Of a stretch of DNA of 64,000 bases, positions 45,168 through 56,575 are shown one piece after another. The stretch lies in NCBI GenBank assembly GCA_022457065.1, contig JAJGBQ010000001.1:3658001-3722000 (forward strand). The letters run 5' to 3'. Position 1 is the stretch's first letter, and each line of letters begins with the position of its first letter. Source of the DNA: Curvularia sp. ZM96 (taxonomy: Eukaryota > Ascomycota > Dothideomycetes > Pleosporales > Pleosporaceae). Under the pieces are notes generated by a model. The model did no database searches and was not told the origin of the DNA. It was given only the letters and a program-made list of their open reading frames with translations. Position numbers and translations under genes: made by a program.

Positions 45168-46151
45168 ATGCCACCTTCCCTCCCCCGTCTCCTACTCACA
45201 GCTCTCATACCCACGCTCCTCCTCGCACACCCAAGCAACCAGCAAAACCACACATCCCAACCCGCATACCCTCCCTGCCAGGACAATGCCACCTCTTTCC
45301 TCCCCCAACTTCCTCCAAACACCTGGGACTCCCACATGCACATCCTCGACCCAATACGCTATCCCTACGACCCATCTGCTAGCTACACAACAGGCGTGCA
45401 CTCCGCCTGGTCCGCCATCGACTTCGAATCCCGCATAGGAATGTCTCACATCGTGCTCGTACAACCCTCTCTGTACGCCGAAAACAATACTTTCTTACTC
45501 CTGCAGCTGCGCGCCCTGGGCCCGGATCGCGCACGAGCCGTAGTCCAGTTCCCGTTGGATACGAAGCAGGAGGTACTGAGGGAGTGGCATGAGCTGGGTG
45601 TCCGCGGTGTGAGATTGAATCTGCTAGACAAGGCGAAGAATATGAGCGATGTGATGCTGGCGCAGCTGGTAAAGGAGTATGCGGATGCGGTGAGGCCGTT
45701 GGGTTGGGTACTGCAGATTTATATCGGGATGGAGAGGATAGGGGATATTGAAGACACGCTGTTGGGGCTCAATGTGACGTTGTGTTTTGATCATTTTGGA
45801 CATCCGAAGCTGCCGAGTCTGGAGCCGGGGGAAGAGGAGGCGTTTGATGTTTACTCCGTACCCGGGTTTGAGTCTTTGATCAAGTTGATTCAGCAAGGGA
45901 GGACATGGGTCAAGTTCTCGGCGGCGTATCGTGTGGATCCAAAGATGGTGGCGTTGAATAGTGTGGCGAGGGAGATTCTGAGGCTCAGGACGGATAGGAT
46001 GGTGTTTGCGACGGATTGGCCGCATACAAGGTTCGAGGATTACGATGTGAGGCCGTTTGTGAAGAGGTGTTTGGAGTGGGCTGAAGAGTTTGATTGCATA
46101 GAGCAGATGTTCAGTGGAAATGCGAGGACGCTGTGGAACGTTGATGAATAA
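45168..46151 (+). CDS. Secreted amidohydrolase-superfamily protein (LigI-like)
   Basis: A single exon of 327 aa. The first ~20 residues (LPRLLLTALIPTLLLAHP) are a signal peptide. A TIM-barrel amidohydrolase-2 pattern follows: WDSHMHILDP with the paired metal or substrate histidines; VLVQPSLYAENN; GVRGVRLNL; a strand with FDHFGHP; and the late FATDWPHT containing the catalytic aspartate. This order matches the 2-pyrone-4,6-dicarboxylate lactonase (LigI) branch, whose members hydrolyse lactones from aromatic breakdown, usually without a bound metal. Secretion of such a protein is unusual but seen in fungi; substrate unknown. The gene lies beside the peroxidase (2.9 kb apart), giving a weak link to aromatic degradation. 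No intron or frameshift. Confidence 0.85.
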   Translation: MPPSLPRLLLTALIPTLLLAHPSNQQNHTSQPAYPPCQDNATSFLPQLPPNTWDSHMHILDPIRYPYDPSASYTTGVHSAWSAIDFESRIGMSHIVLVQPSLYAENNTFLLLQLRALGPDRARAVVQFPLDTKQEVLREWHELGVRGVRLNLLDKAKNMSDVMLAQLVKEYADAVRPLGWVLQIYIGMERIGDIEDTLLGLNVTLCFDHFGHPKLPSLEPGEEEAFDVYSVPGFESLIKLIQQGRTWVKFSAAYRVDPKMVALNSVAREILRLRTDRMVFATDWPHTRFEDYDVRPFVKRCLEWAEEFDCIEQMFSGNARTLWNVDE

Positions 46152-46403
46152 AGTAAAAGATATATTGCAGGACTGGTGCGATGGCGCACCACCTAAACAC
46201 ATGGGGTATCATAGTCAAGGCTCTGTGCCTCATTCTATGAGTAGCACCTCTAAACTCTTGTGCTCGTCTTATTCCAAAGCTACCGTCATTCCCTGACCAG
46301 ATGTTAACAATATCAAAACGCCACCGCCATGCTCATTGCCGACATATCATGCTGAATGCCTAAACCAACGCCAATTTCAGAACAATCTAGAAACCACTGC
46401 TGC

Positions 46404-49400
46404 TCATTTCCCGCCAAAGATCCTCTTGATATCTGCAAACTTGACCGGTTTGACGAGATACATATCTACACCCGCCTCTTGAGCGTCCATCTGGTCCTGA
46501 GCACTCGCTAGCCCTGTAAGTGCCACGATGTGGCTCTTGGGTAGCCCCATCTTCGTCTCGTACTGCCGAATCTGCCTTGTGCTCGTCAAACCATCCATGA
46601 CTGGCATGCTGAGATCCATAAGTACAAATTCAAAGGGCCTGGATGGTGGAGAGGTGGATTCTGCTTCAGACTTGAATGTCTCAAACGCTTCAAGACCGTT
46701 AGTCGCTTCCACGTAGCGCAGATTTTGGCGCTTAGCGAAGACGACAAGGAGCTTGAGGTTGATAGCGTTGTCGTCTACAAGTAGAACGCGTGGATTAAAA
46801 TACTCGCCGTTTTCGCTGTGGCTGGGGCTCAAAGGAGTGATGGTCGAGGGAAGAGGCCGTGGCGGGGGTGGGGATGGGAATGACAGAGAGTCGTCACCTT
46901 GCCTTGTGAAAGACGACTGAGGAGGCATGTCGGTGTTGCTACGGTGAGGTAGGTTGCGCGTTGGAACCAGCTGTTGAGACTCCGGTTGTACGACGGAGGC
47001 GCTCATCGATCGACTAAACAGTCGCTCATTGCCGTGTTGCGAGGCCCGATTTTGACATGATAGGAGTGATCGAGCAAGCTTCCGAGGTCCACAGCTGTAA
47101 AAGACTTAGCATCATCATTAACATGAACAGGGTATCACTTACGGTTGGGTGACGACTTCAGCTATCCAGCCTAGGGTATCAATCTGCCTTGCGAGCTGAG
47201 TCTCCACTGCTGTCTTCTCGGAGGTGTCTGTACAAACACAGACAACGCTAAGTGGAGATTGCTTGGAACGGCTAGCTTTTGCCTTGTGAATGAGCTGGAA
47301 GAGCGATGGAGAGTCAGTCAGCAAGAAGTCGACATCGTCGAGCGAGATATTGCTGTCGGAATTTTCCGACTCAATGATGTTCATGTTAAAAATCTTGCAG
47401 GCATTCTCCATTGACTGCTTCGTTCTCAAGCCTCGTTCAACGCCGTCTGTATTGGTCATGTCGCAGACAATACTGACTGATGAACCCTTCAGCTCCTGTG
47501 GAGCGCGCATCAGCGCATGATCCTGGTGTGCGTTCTCTTTGGAGCCGATTGGTAGGCGCATGCTGATCTTGATGACTGTACCAATAGTCTGGGTGCTTTT
47601 GACTTCAATCTCACCCTTGAGGGATTCGACGATCTGTTTCACGATGGAAAGACCCAACCCGGTGCCGGAGCTGAAAGGATCCTCTTGGCTGAACGGCGAG
47701 AACAATTTGGTACGTTGGTAATCCTGCGACATTCCCCTCCCAGAGTCTTCGACGGTGAGCGTAAAATCCATAAAGTTGGCAGTGGTATTCGTCTGCATCA
47801 TCTTGATGGCAATGTAGCCAGAATCAGTGTACTTCAAAGCGTTTCCCACAAGATTCATGACAATCCGCCGGAGAGCACCGGGCTGAGAGCGGACGATCCA
47901 GCTGACATACGGAGCCACGATGAGCGATACAGCAACGGAACCATGCGTATCTCTACCTTCTATATCGTTGCTGACGTTTTGGTCCTGCGAGGAGCCTTTT
48001 GCAACCGCGTTCTCGGCCTGGTCGTAGATGGCAGACCCACGGATATGATGAGTTTTTCTGAATGTATGACCAGCACAGACCGTGTCGCAAACTTCCTCAA
48101 CTAGCTGCGCCAGGTCGACGTCAGAAGTGACACCCAGGATGGAGTTGTCAGCTGGGAGTCTCTTGCTCCGGCCCACACCTCGATGTCTTTGTGCCACGCT
48201 CGCTTTCTGTAATCTGTTGATTTTGGCATAATCAAGGACGTGGTCAATTGTGTCTAGTAGAGTCTTGCCGCACGTCTCAATCGAAGCAACGAGTGATTCC
48301 TGATATGCCGATGCTACCGTCTCACGCAGGAACTCGACAGATCCAAGGATGCCATGGAGCGGTGATCGCAGCTCGTGTGAGATGGACGCGATAAAGGTGC
48401 TCTTAGCACGATCAGCCTTTTGCGCGTTCAGGCGCGCTACCTCACTGGTGACTGAGTTTCCAAAAGCCTGCAAGTAAGGCAGCTCGTTATCAGGGCTCAT
48501 CAACCTTCCAGCTTGAGCCGTCCAGATGAAGCCACCTGCGATCCATCTTTCTGTGCTGGGATCCCATAAGGGCAGAAAGATTAAGCTGCGAACCTTGGGC
48601 AAAACTTTCAAAAACTCCGTAGGAACAAATCGTTCTCGCTTCTTGCGCGGCTTCTTAGTGCCTGTTGTGGATTGGTTTATAGTGCGGTCCGATTGCTCGG
48701 TCTCGGAGCGTTCGGAGCGCTCATCGGATGAGTTGACACCGATGCCGTCTTCGTTGAAATTGAAAAACTTTCCATAAGGATAGCGGTGTATGTAACGCTC
48801 CATGGCGGCCTCGGTGAAGCTAAATTCGGTATGCACCACGCCCGCGCTACCTTCCCGCAAAGAGAGCCCAGCTACGGGGCAGGGTTTGCTGTCGAGACTG
48901 CTTGGATCTGCCGAAACATGTGCGTTGGCAAGGTTTTGTTTCTTCAGTCTTCGCGATGTGGTGGAGTCGCCGGTATCGGTGTTGTGTGTCGCACTCTCGT
49001 CGCTGCTCCCAGTATTTCGACTGTAGTCGTAGAGGTGAGTCCTTATCCCAGCCGCAGATGTATCAAAGAAGACAACGCCGTCAGCGTCAGTACTCTGCCG
49101 TATGATGCGAGCTGCCCGATGAAAGACGCGAGCCGCGTCCGATTCGGCGTCACGCTTGCGCTGCGCTTGCTTGGTAACTGACACATGTGTCGAAGTAGAG
49201 GAGTTTTCTCCGTCCTCTTCCTCTAGCGTGACCAGGCGCGCATTCTCAGTCTGCCTCTCCATGGTGGTAGATCGGTTGCTGTCCTCGCGCATATCCTGTG
49301 CAGACGAGCGCTCAATGAACTGGGTCAGGCCTCGCACCATGCGCTCTCCTTTGTTCCGGTCCATGCTGTCTTTGGCCAGCTCGAGGTGTTCCATGGCGGC

Positions 49401-50070
49401 GGCTGCGACATCCTGCATAAAGCGCAGCTCAGCTGCAGTAATGCCCTCACGGGGCCTCTCGTCAGAAACAGCGTATACGCCTATGCGGTTCCCTGCCTTG
49501 GTGACAATAGGAACCCCTGCGTAGAACCTCACACCAGGCTCGGCTACGACATAGGACTTGTCAGCGAAGCGAGGATCTAATCTGCAGTCGGGAATGACCA
49601 TGCATTCGGCCTCGAAGGTGTCGCCATTGTCCTCCTTTGCGGCATATGTCGAGGTGAAGGTGTGGTAGCAGACAGCATCAGTCTTGTTCAGGATGGCGTT
49701 GCCCAGCCACACTTCGTCGTCGGGCTCTTCAGCAACAGGTTTGAACAGCGAGAGGGTTCGAGTGGCTTCCGCGAGGATGTATTGCCGGTTCGAATCAATC
49801 AGGGAGATCATGCAGCGGCGCGTGTCGAGACGGAGAGTGGCCAGCTGCGCAAAGGCAGTCAAAGAGCGATCGCGCGAGGCTTGCGGCTGGTAGCCAGAGT
49901 AGGTCAAAGGCTTACCAGAGCCGTCGGCGTCTACGAGGCTTTGGCCGTCGAGCCATGGGCGGTAGTACCTGGGGGTATGTATTCAGCGGCAGCTAGACTA
50001 GAGTGCATCATGGCATGAGGACTGACCTGTGGAGATCACGCTCACGGGCTGCTTCATAAGAATAGCCCAT
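46404..50070 (-). CDS. GAF-containing hybrid histidine kinase
   Basis: Three exons, 50070-50027, 49968-47143 and 47094-46404, encode 1186 aa; introns are 58 and 48 nt. The first exon (MGYSYEAARERDLH) and the last junction (VVTQP to CGPRK) keep frame. Domains: GAF-like sensor about 35-200 (RCMISLIDSNRQYILAEATR, VRFYAGVPIVTKAGNRIGVY); linker; HisKA with phospho-acceptor His546 in ASISHELRSPLHG; HATPase with N-box MNLVGNALKYTDSG, G1 VEDSGRGMS and G2 GTGLGLSIVKQI; degenerate linker; and C-terminal receiver with VLLVDDNAINLKLL, Asp1117 in LMDLSMPVMDG and the lysine of YLVKPVK. All catalytic residues are present. It should pass phosphate through an HPt protein to a response regulator. The signal and the precise fungal HK group cannot be read from sequence alone. 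Confidence 0.93.
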
Positions 50071-50504
50071 GGTGCTGTGTGTGGGCGGGGGTTGCTCAAC
50101 ATGGCATTCCACACGCGTAATTATTCATGTATCCCCAAGGCTAAAGCACAGTGGCGGGGGACATGAGACCGGCGGCTTCGACCGAGGACATCGACGATAG
50201 GCTGGGCCTGGACGCCGCGGAAGGCCGTTTTGAGTGAGGCATTAACTCGAAGTGTGCTAGAGGCACTGCCCCTGGCCACGGGGATTCCAAGGTTCCATGG
50301 CATTTTTCTGCCCTGGAGGCAAGAATCCGATGAGATGAGGTGTGTGGTTATCGAAACATGACGTGCCATCGGCTGCTGCATTAGGTAGCCTGTCATCCGT
50401 AATTCCGAGCAACGCCGATCTCCCGCGGTGCCGCCGATTCGCAGCGAACAAAACCTGCACACCTAAACCGCGGCCGCGACAGGGCTGTATAAGCACGAGA
50501 CGCC
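50071..50504. promoter_or_regulatory. Divergent promoter region of kinase and lysine-rich gene
   Basis: A 434-bp shared region between two opposite start codons. No distinct element beyond GC-rich sequence was recognised. Confidence 0.45.
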
Positions 50505-51341
50505 ATGTTTGAGCTGCCAGATGCGAAGCGGTAATTTCTGATTGAGCGGGCTGTCGCCAGCGGACGCATGCTGACATGACCAAGGGTGCGCCGCGACGAG
50601 CTGCAGTCGCCCACGTCGTCGCCTCGCTCGTCGCCGGATCCAGACCTGGAAGAGCTGCTGCGGTCCAAGATCCACAGCCAGTTTACCTACACCACGACCG
50701 ACGACGCCGTCCAGGATGCTGCGCATAGCGACGAGGAGGAAACGGAGCTGCGACTGTTTGCAGCGCCCTCGAACGCGCCCCCGCAGACGCACAAAATACG
50801 CTTGTCGTCGCCAACCGTCGAGGACGCAGAGCCAGGCTTCGTCGTGAAGAAACCACGGAGCTACTATTTTGCCGATGAACCGACGAGCGACGAGGAAGCG
50901 GCCTTCCAGGCGGCCGCAATGGACGGAAAGAGCGTCTTGGAGCTATCGCAGCTGCCCTGGCCTGGTTGTGCCCTGCCGTGGAAGGTGCAGACCATCTCGC
51001 CAGCTGGGATGAGAAGAGAAGTTCTGGTCGGGCATCCTCGCATGCTGGCGACAGTCGAGGAGAAGATACACAAGCGGACGAGAAAGAGCAAGAAGACTCG
51101 GATTGCTATCCGGAAGAAGCTGCAGGCGGCCAAGGAGAAGGAAAGCGAACAGGCCCGTCTTGCGCAGGAGAAGCAAGAAGCGGAGCGCGAGAAGAAGACG
51201 CGCAGGAATCGAGAAAAGAAGCTGAAGAAGAAGGCCAAAGAGCAGGCCAAAAAGGCGACTGAGGGGGGGAACGAGCAAGCTGCCCAAGATGCACAAGGTT
51301 CGCCAGTGACTAAGCCAGCTGCCAATGAGGCGACGACCTAG
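50505..51341 (+). CDS. Lysine-rich protein starting MFELPDAKRVRRDEL
   Basis: Exons 50505-50530 (26 nt) and 50585-51341 encode 260 aa; the intron is 54 nt (GTAATT...CAAG). The large exon alone has no in-frame ATG and an upstream stop at 50577, so this microexon, which yields MFELPDAKRVRRDEL, is the best explanation. A separate ATG at 50576 opens a different frame and is rejected. The protein is acidic in the first half (SDEEET, DEPTSDEEAAFQ) with a block LPWPGCALPWKVQTISPAG, and very lysine-rich in the last 100 residues (KKTRRNREKKLKKKAKEQ), forming a likely coiled coil and nuclear or nucleolar signal. As I recall, the N-terminal FxLPDAKRVRR motif recurs in fungal nucleolar-like proteins, but no function is known. 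It shares a 434-bp divergent promoter with the hybrid kinase. Confidence 0.78.
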
Positions 51342-52231
51342 ACTCGACTACGTGACAGTACTATGTATGCAACACCACTTACTTGTAATGCGGCTGGCCC
51401 AGATGTCAGCCGCCGGAGGGCCCGGCCCTGCTGAAGAAAGTGGGTAGCAATGCCCATCCCAACCCGCTTGACAACACCCCATGCTCAAGCTTGAATGAAT
51501 CGAGTAAACCCTCTGCAGCACAGAGGCCGAGGGCAAGACGGAGCCCAGTCATACATACATGTAAGATGTACAAGTCCGCTCCTTCCAACATACATGCGTC
51601 TGCACTGCGCCTTCCGCTTGTGGGTCATGCATCTTGACTAGCAAGCTCGCGAATGTCACAGGCCTCCGCGGAATCTGTATCCACCCATGCGTGTACAGAT
51701 AGAACATGGTAGAGTTTGCTGTCTTTTGTTGAGCTTCCAGCCAGTGTATGGAGCTGAAGGGTGCTCTTACACACGTCCATAAATGTGTTAATCAAATGTC
51801 CATTTGTAAAGTCGCAGTTGACAAAAGCGTCGTTTCATGAGGTTTCAACACGCGCGGAATTATGCTTTGTCAAGCAGCCTGGGCGCCATTAAGGCATCAA
51901 GAAGCCAGCTACGCGGCCATTGACACAACAACGAGCAACAGATTCGTACCCAGAGTCTCTAGAGCGTTAATAAACTACAATTGAATTTGTGCAAGAAATC
52001 TCGCTACTAGCTCGCCGCTGCCGCAGAGTGATGCCACAGTGGCGGTGCTGCCTTGCCATTGCCTTGAGCCCGCTCGCTTCTGCGACCCAAACGCCGAGTC
52101 AGTTGGAAACAGGGACCCAACGTGACCTTCGACACCACCACTAAATCACCTACACCAACTCGCACGCACAAAGGCGCCCAAGAGTCGTACCGAGCGCGCA
52201 AACCCTCTACCGCCATCGCTCGTACGCAACC
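51342..52231. other. Intergenic region
   Basis: About 0.9 kb between two plus-strand genes with no supportable gene. The last ~120 bp is a C-rich leader-like region of the Mso1-like gene. Confidence 0.45.
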
Positions 52232-53071
52232 ATGTCGTCTTACCTCAACAATCTCCTCACAAACACCACATCGCGCTACAACAATCTTCGGCGACAGATC
52301 CTATCCGACGAGACAGACGGCGACACAGAGGACGACTCGCACCTCTCCAGAGTCCTTCGCGCCTACTACACCGAAAAAGGCAGACCTTTCCCCCAATGGC
52401 TTCCGCCCGACCCAAAGGCCCCTCAGCCAGCGGCCCCAACCCAGTTCGCTTCCTCTTCGTTGCTGCGACAGCAAGGACAAGCGCCCATGGGCAGAGGAGG
52501 AGGCGGACTCAGCGATCTATGGGATAACCCCGCGCCACAGCAGCAGGCACAAGAGCCACTATCGCTCCGTCGAGGAGCAGGGGGACGCCCGATGCAAGGC
52601 CGGCCTATGGGCAACTCATTGACACCCGAGCCGCAGATACAAGGACGGCCGTTGCCAAGTCAAAGGGCTGGTAGCTACCAGAGCTCATTAGGAGGGCGCC
52701 CTCAGACTGATTCCTCGTCACCACCACCAAGCGCAGGAGGAGGCACATCTGCACAGGAAAGGCTCAAGGCCAGATTGTGGGGGAGGTCACAGAGCCCAGC
52801 ACAGCGCGGACCAGCGTCAGACTCGGGCAGCGCCAGTCCATCCAGCCTGCGCAGCCCGCGTGAGCAAGGAGGACGAGCGCCCTACCAAGAAGACCGAAGC
52901 AATGGATATGCAGGTGGGCAGCAGGGCTCCTTTGGCATGTCGGCAAACTCACCCTGGACCGGCAATGCTGATCCATATGCGCCACAAGGTGGAGGTTATG
53001 GCGGGAGCGCACCGCCACGCGGGCCCCAGGGCGGACGTATGGGCCTACCGAGCGGACCGCGCATGCGCTGA
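52232..53071 (+). CDS. Mso1-like exocytosis protein (Sec1-binding N-terminus)
   Basis: A single exon of 279 aa. The first ~65 residues match the Mso1 Sec1-binding region: YLNNLLTNTTSRYNNLRRQI, then an acidic DETDGDTEDDSHLS and RAYYTEKGRPFPQWLPPD. In yeast Mso1 binds the SM protein Sec1 and supports SNARE-mediated vesicle fusion at the plasma membrane. The rest (66-279) is disordered: Gly/Pro/Gln/Ser-rich with QERLKARLWGR in the middle, and many RGG/GGR-like patches. The start is the first ATG, preceded by a C-rich leader. No signal peptide or membrane segment. It neighbours a Rab GAP gene (Gyp7), both in membrane traffic, although they act at different steps. Confidence 0.82.
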   Translation: MSSYLNNLLTNTTSRYNNLRRQILSDETDGDTEDDSHLSRVLRAYYTEKGRPFPQWLPPDPKAPQPAAPTQFASSSLLRQQGQAPMGRGGGGLSDLWDNPAPQQQAQEPLSLRRGAGGRPMQGRPMGNSLTPEPQIQGRPLPSQRAGSYQSSLGGRPQTDSSSPPPSAGGGTSAQERLKARLWGRSQSPAQRGPASDSGSASPSSLRSPREQGGRAPYQEDRSNGYAGGQQGSFGMSANSPWTGNADPYAPQGGGYGGSAPPRGPQGGRMGLPSGPRMR

Positions 53072-53526
53072 GAGCCTTCTGAGTTGTGATTAGATTGAGC
53101 AAGGCGTAACGGAGTCGTTTTTGGTATTCACTGGGTAGGCAAGCTGGGGCCTGTAGACGTTTGACAGCATAGTTTGGATTTACAGTATAGGCAGGTCCTT
53201 TTAATATCGACAAATCAAGTTCGGAACCATGCCAAAGAATTCAGATCAATTAGGAAATATTTGCGCGCACGTCGTGTCGTTGTCCAAACATGTTGCTGAT
53301 TTGATGAGGGGCGTCGGCGACGCGTTCCCCGCGCACAGCCACACTCGTCATCCGGCGAGCTCAGCCCGCAGCATCACCTGCGACTATACCGCGCGCCATC
53401 CGAGGATTCGCATCTGTTCTACCTGATACCTAGATTAATATTCACAAATCCACCCACCTCTTGAACTGCATACAGATCCATCTTGATTCCCTACCCTTGT
53501 ACAGCCAGACGGCCGCCTAGCCCCGC
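53072..53526. other. Intergenic region
   Basis: 455 bp between the Mso1-like gene and the TBC gene; it should hold the 3' UTR and promoter. No other feature seen. Confidence 0.4.
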
Positions 53527-56186
53527 ATGGCTTCCTCAGCCCAGGCGCCACCGTCGCCATCTGCGAGCTTCTATGACTTGAGTGACGATGAAGAGGGCGA
53601 GTACAACACGATTCGACATACCAGTAGTGGCAAGGGTGTGAAGCTGTTGTATACAAAGAGTAAAGTTTGTATAGCACCGTGTATATCTAGCCATCTACAG
53701 ACCGTTCTAACACACACAGGTATACGTCCATCCCACGCCCTCGTCCAAAGACAACATCCCTGGCTTCATTGCCCTCATACAGCAAAGATCTAGCCGCTCC
53801 GCTAGCGATGCACGACCTACTTCGTCCTCGTCCTCCCAGAGCGTCAGCGCGTCCTCGTTACTGCTTTGCTGGATACCAGAGTCAAGCCTCGGTGATGCAT
53901 ACGATACATATGTAAAGGTTGATCTCTCAGACTCCTCATCGCCACCTAGACAGTCGTACCTTGTACCACCACCCCCCACACCGTCTACACACTCAGTCAC
54001 TCCTGGATATGCATTTGCATTACCCGTCAGTGAAATATATTCTATCCTTGTACGCCCCCCGAGCATTGGATGGTGGTTTGGGAGCGTAGTTGTGAACTCT
54101 CGGGCTGGGGACAGTTTTCCCGCACTATTCTTCCATGACAGCGAGTGTCAGTCCACCATCATGCAAAGGAAGAAGCTAGCAAAGGAGAATTTTGACCCGT
54201 TCGGCGACGGAGGCGGCATGTTCTGGGGTGGCGATGAAGTCCTCAGGTGGTTGAAGAGATATGTCACAGTCGAGCGTTCGGGAGCTGACCCAAGCATCTA
54301 TCTCATCGATCCTACTGAAGAAGACAAGAAGTCATTTGGAAAAGCTATAGCCCCAAGAAAGAGTACAGAGAATCAAGCGGAGGCATCGTCTTCGCAGCAG
54401 GGTGCCAAGAGAGATGGAGGCATGGATCCAGTCACAAAGGCGCTCAAGGAAGCGAGATGGAATTTCCTCGAAAAGCTCAGCCAGGTCACCACTTTTACCA
54501 GGAGGACCGCACAGGCTGTTGCAGACAACCCAAAGATTCCGCCCCAGGTTAGGCGCTTGATCCAGAACCCAGAGGTACAGACTCTGCAAGAGGAGTTCGA
54601 CAGTGCCCGGCTATATCTGGCAAGATGGGCCATGGGCATCGCCGAACAGAGCGAAAGGGAGCGAAACCAGCGCATATGGACAGCGAAAGACGTCTTGGCT
54701 ATGGAAGAAAGCGATGTCGGCGATTTTGAAATCCTAGACATGGACAAGATGACCATGGCTGATCGAAGGAAGCCAGTCACTTTGGAAGAATGGAAAGGCT
54801 TCTTCGACTCAAAGGGACGTCTCCAGTTAATGCCAGATGAAGTCAAAGACCGCATCTTTCACGGCGGTCTGGATCCTGACGACGGTGTACGCAAAGAAGC
54901 GTGGCTGTTCCTTCTGGGTGTCTATCAATGGGAGAGTTCAGAGGAAGAGCGACGTGCTCATATCAACAGTCTCCGTGATGAGTACATTCGGCTCAAAGGC
55001 GCATGGTGGGAGCGCATGGTTGAAGGGCACGAGAGTCTAGAGCAAGAGGAGTGGTGGAGGGAGCAAAAGAACAGGATAGGTATGTTCTCCGTATCCACCC
55101 GTTCTGCTTTGAATTTTGACTGACTTTTCCCCATTCTTTGGGGTCCGTTGTGTAGAGAAGGATGTACATCGCACAGATCGCAATATTCCCATCTTCACCG
55201 GCGAGGACATTCCTCATCCTGACCCCGACTCTCCATTTGCAGACGTTGGTACCAATGTGCATTTGGAGCAGATGAAGGACATGCTGCTCACCTACAACGA
55301 ATATAACAAGGGTCTTGGTTACGTACAGGGTATGAGCGATCTGCTCGCGCCCATCTACGCAGTCATGCAGGACGACGCAGTTGCCTTTTGGGGCTTCGTA
55401 GGCTTCATGGATCGCATGGTAAGTTTTGAATGCAAGGGAAGTTTTGAGTGCGATAGCTGATTATCATACAGGAGAGAAACTTCCTTCGAGACCAGTCTGG
55501 CATGCGCAAGCAGCTTCTGACTCTTGATCATCTTGTTCAACTCATGGACCCTAAGCTCTACCTCCACCTTCAGTCCGCTGAATCGACCAACTTCTTTTTC
55601 TTCTTCCGTATGTTGCTCGTTTGGTATAAACGAGAGTTTGAATGGGCAGATGTGCTGCGCCTTTGGGAGTCCCTATGGACCGACTACATGAGCAGCAACT
55701 TCCACATCTTCATTGCCTTGGCTATACTGGAGAAGCATCGGGAGATTATCATGGCACATCTGAAGCATTTTGATGAGGTACTCAAATATGGTAAGTGAAT
55801 TAGCCACTGGCAGCCTGACTTGCATCAAACAACTACTAACGTCACCAGTCAATGAACTTTCCGGTACCATGGATCTAGAGTCAACGCTTGTCCGCGCAGA
55901 ATCGCTCTTTAAAAGATTCCAGCGGACAGTAGAGACAATTGACAAGAAAGGAAATTTCCCTTCAGCACCACAAGCAAGACAGCGGAAGCCAGGTGCTGCG
56001 TCGGCTGTTGATCCGGGACGTGGTCCACAAGCAAGTTCCTCTGGTACTGATAGCGGCAAACAGGTTAGCGAAGGTGAACAAGAAACAAGAGTGATTAGTC
56101 CAGAGCTTCGCGCCTTGCTCAGCCGAAAGGTTGAAAAACTCGACAGGGAGAAGATCTTGGAGCATGGCGGTGGTGTTGGCAAGTAA
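53527..56186 (+). CDS. Rab GTPase-activating protein, Gyp7-type TBC
   Basis: Five exons, 53527-53664, 53720-55079, 55156-55418, 55472-55790 and 55849-56186, encode 805 aa; introns are 55, 76, 53 and 58 nt and all keep frame. TBC proteins stimulate GTP hydrolysis by Rabs using an arginine and a glutamine finger. Here the arginine finger is Arg505 in DVHRTDRN and the glutamine finger Gln557 in YVQGMSDLLAPI. Other TBC marks: GGLDPDDGVRKEAWLFLLGVY and FWGFVGFMDRM. The N-terminal ~300 residues hold a PH-like region with ENFDPFGDGGGMFWGGDEVLRW split off to the start, typical of Gyp7, which acts on the vacuolar Rab Ypt7. Downstream: GTMDLESTLVRAESLFKRFQ and an acidic-basic disordered tail. Substrate Rab is inferred from architecture only. 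Confidence 0.9.
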
Positions 56187-56575
56187 GTCTGGTGATGGAA
56201 CTTTATCATTAATTCACGTCTGGCGTTAGGGGAATGGCAGGATAACATAGGCCAACACATCTGGGCATTCATTGTGGCTGGGGCTCTGATAGGCTAGTAG
56301 ACAGCAGCCATTGATGATATCGTATCTCCACGTCCATCTCGCACCCCGCACTTCACATTTCGTCATCACGTGTGCTGCCACGTCTGCGCGCTTTCATCAT
56401 GCTTTCAAATAATGTCTTCAAAACCGTGCCCGCTTCATTTCAATCGCGTTTTCCCCACAATCGAAACAAGTCGCGCGTGTCTCGCTCATGGGTCTGACTC
56501 GCGCATTTTGTTTTCCTACAAACGGCAGCCTAGCACTTCACATCTCACGACTCCCCCACGCTACGTTAGGAGGAT
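56187..56575. other. Intergenic region
   Basis: 389 bp between two plus-strand genes; no feature seen beyond likely promoter sequence. Confidence 0.4.

Noticed and set aside
50576..50700. Alternative ATG at 50576 in another frame (MTKGAPRRAA)
   Set aside because: It leads to a short Arg/Ala-rich frame, whereas the microexon model gives a full 260-aa protein in frame.
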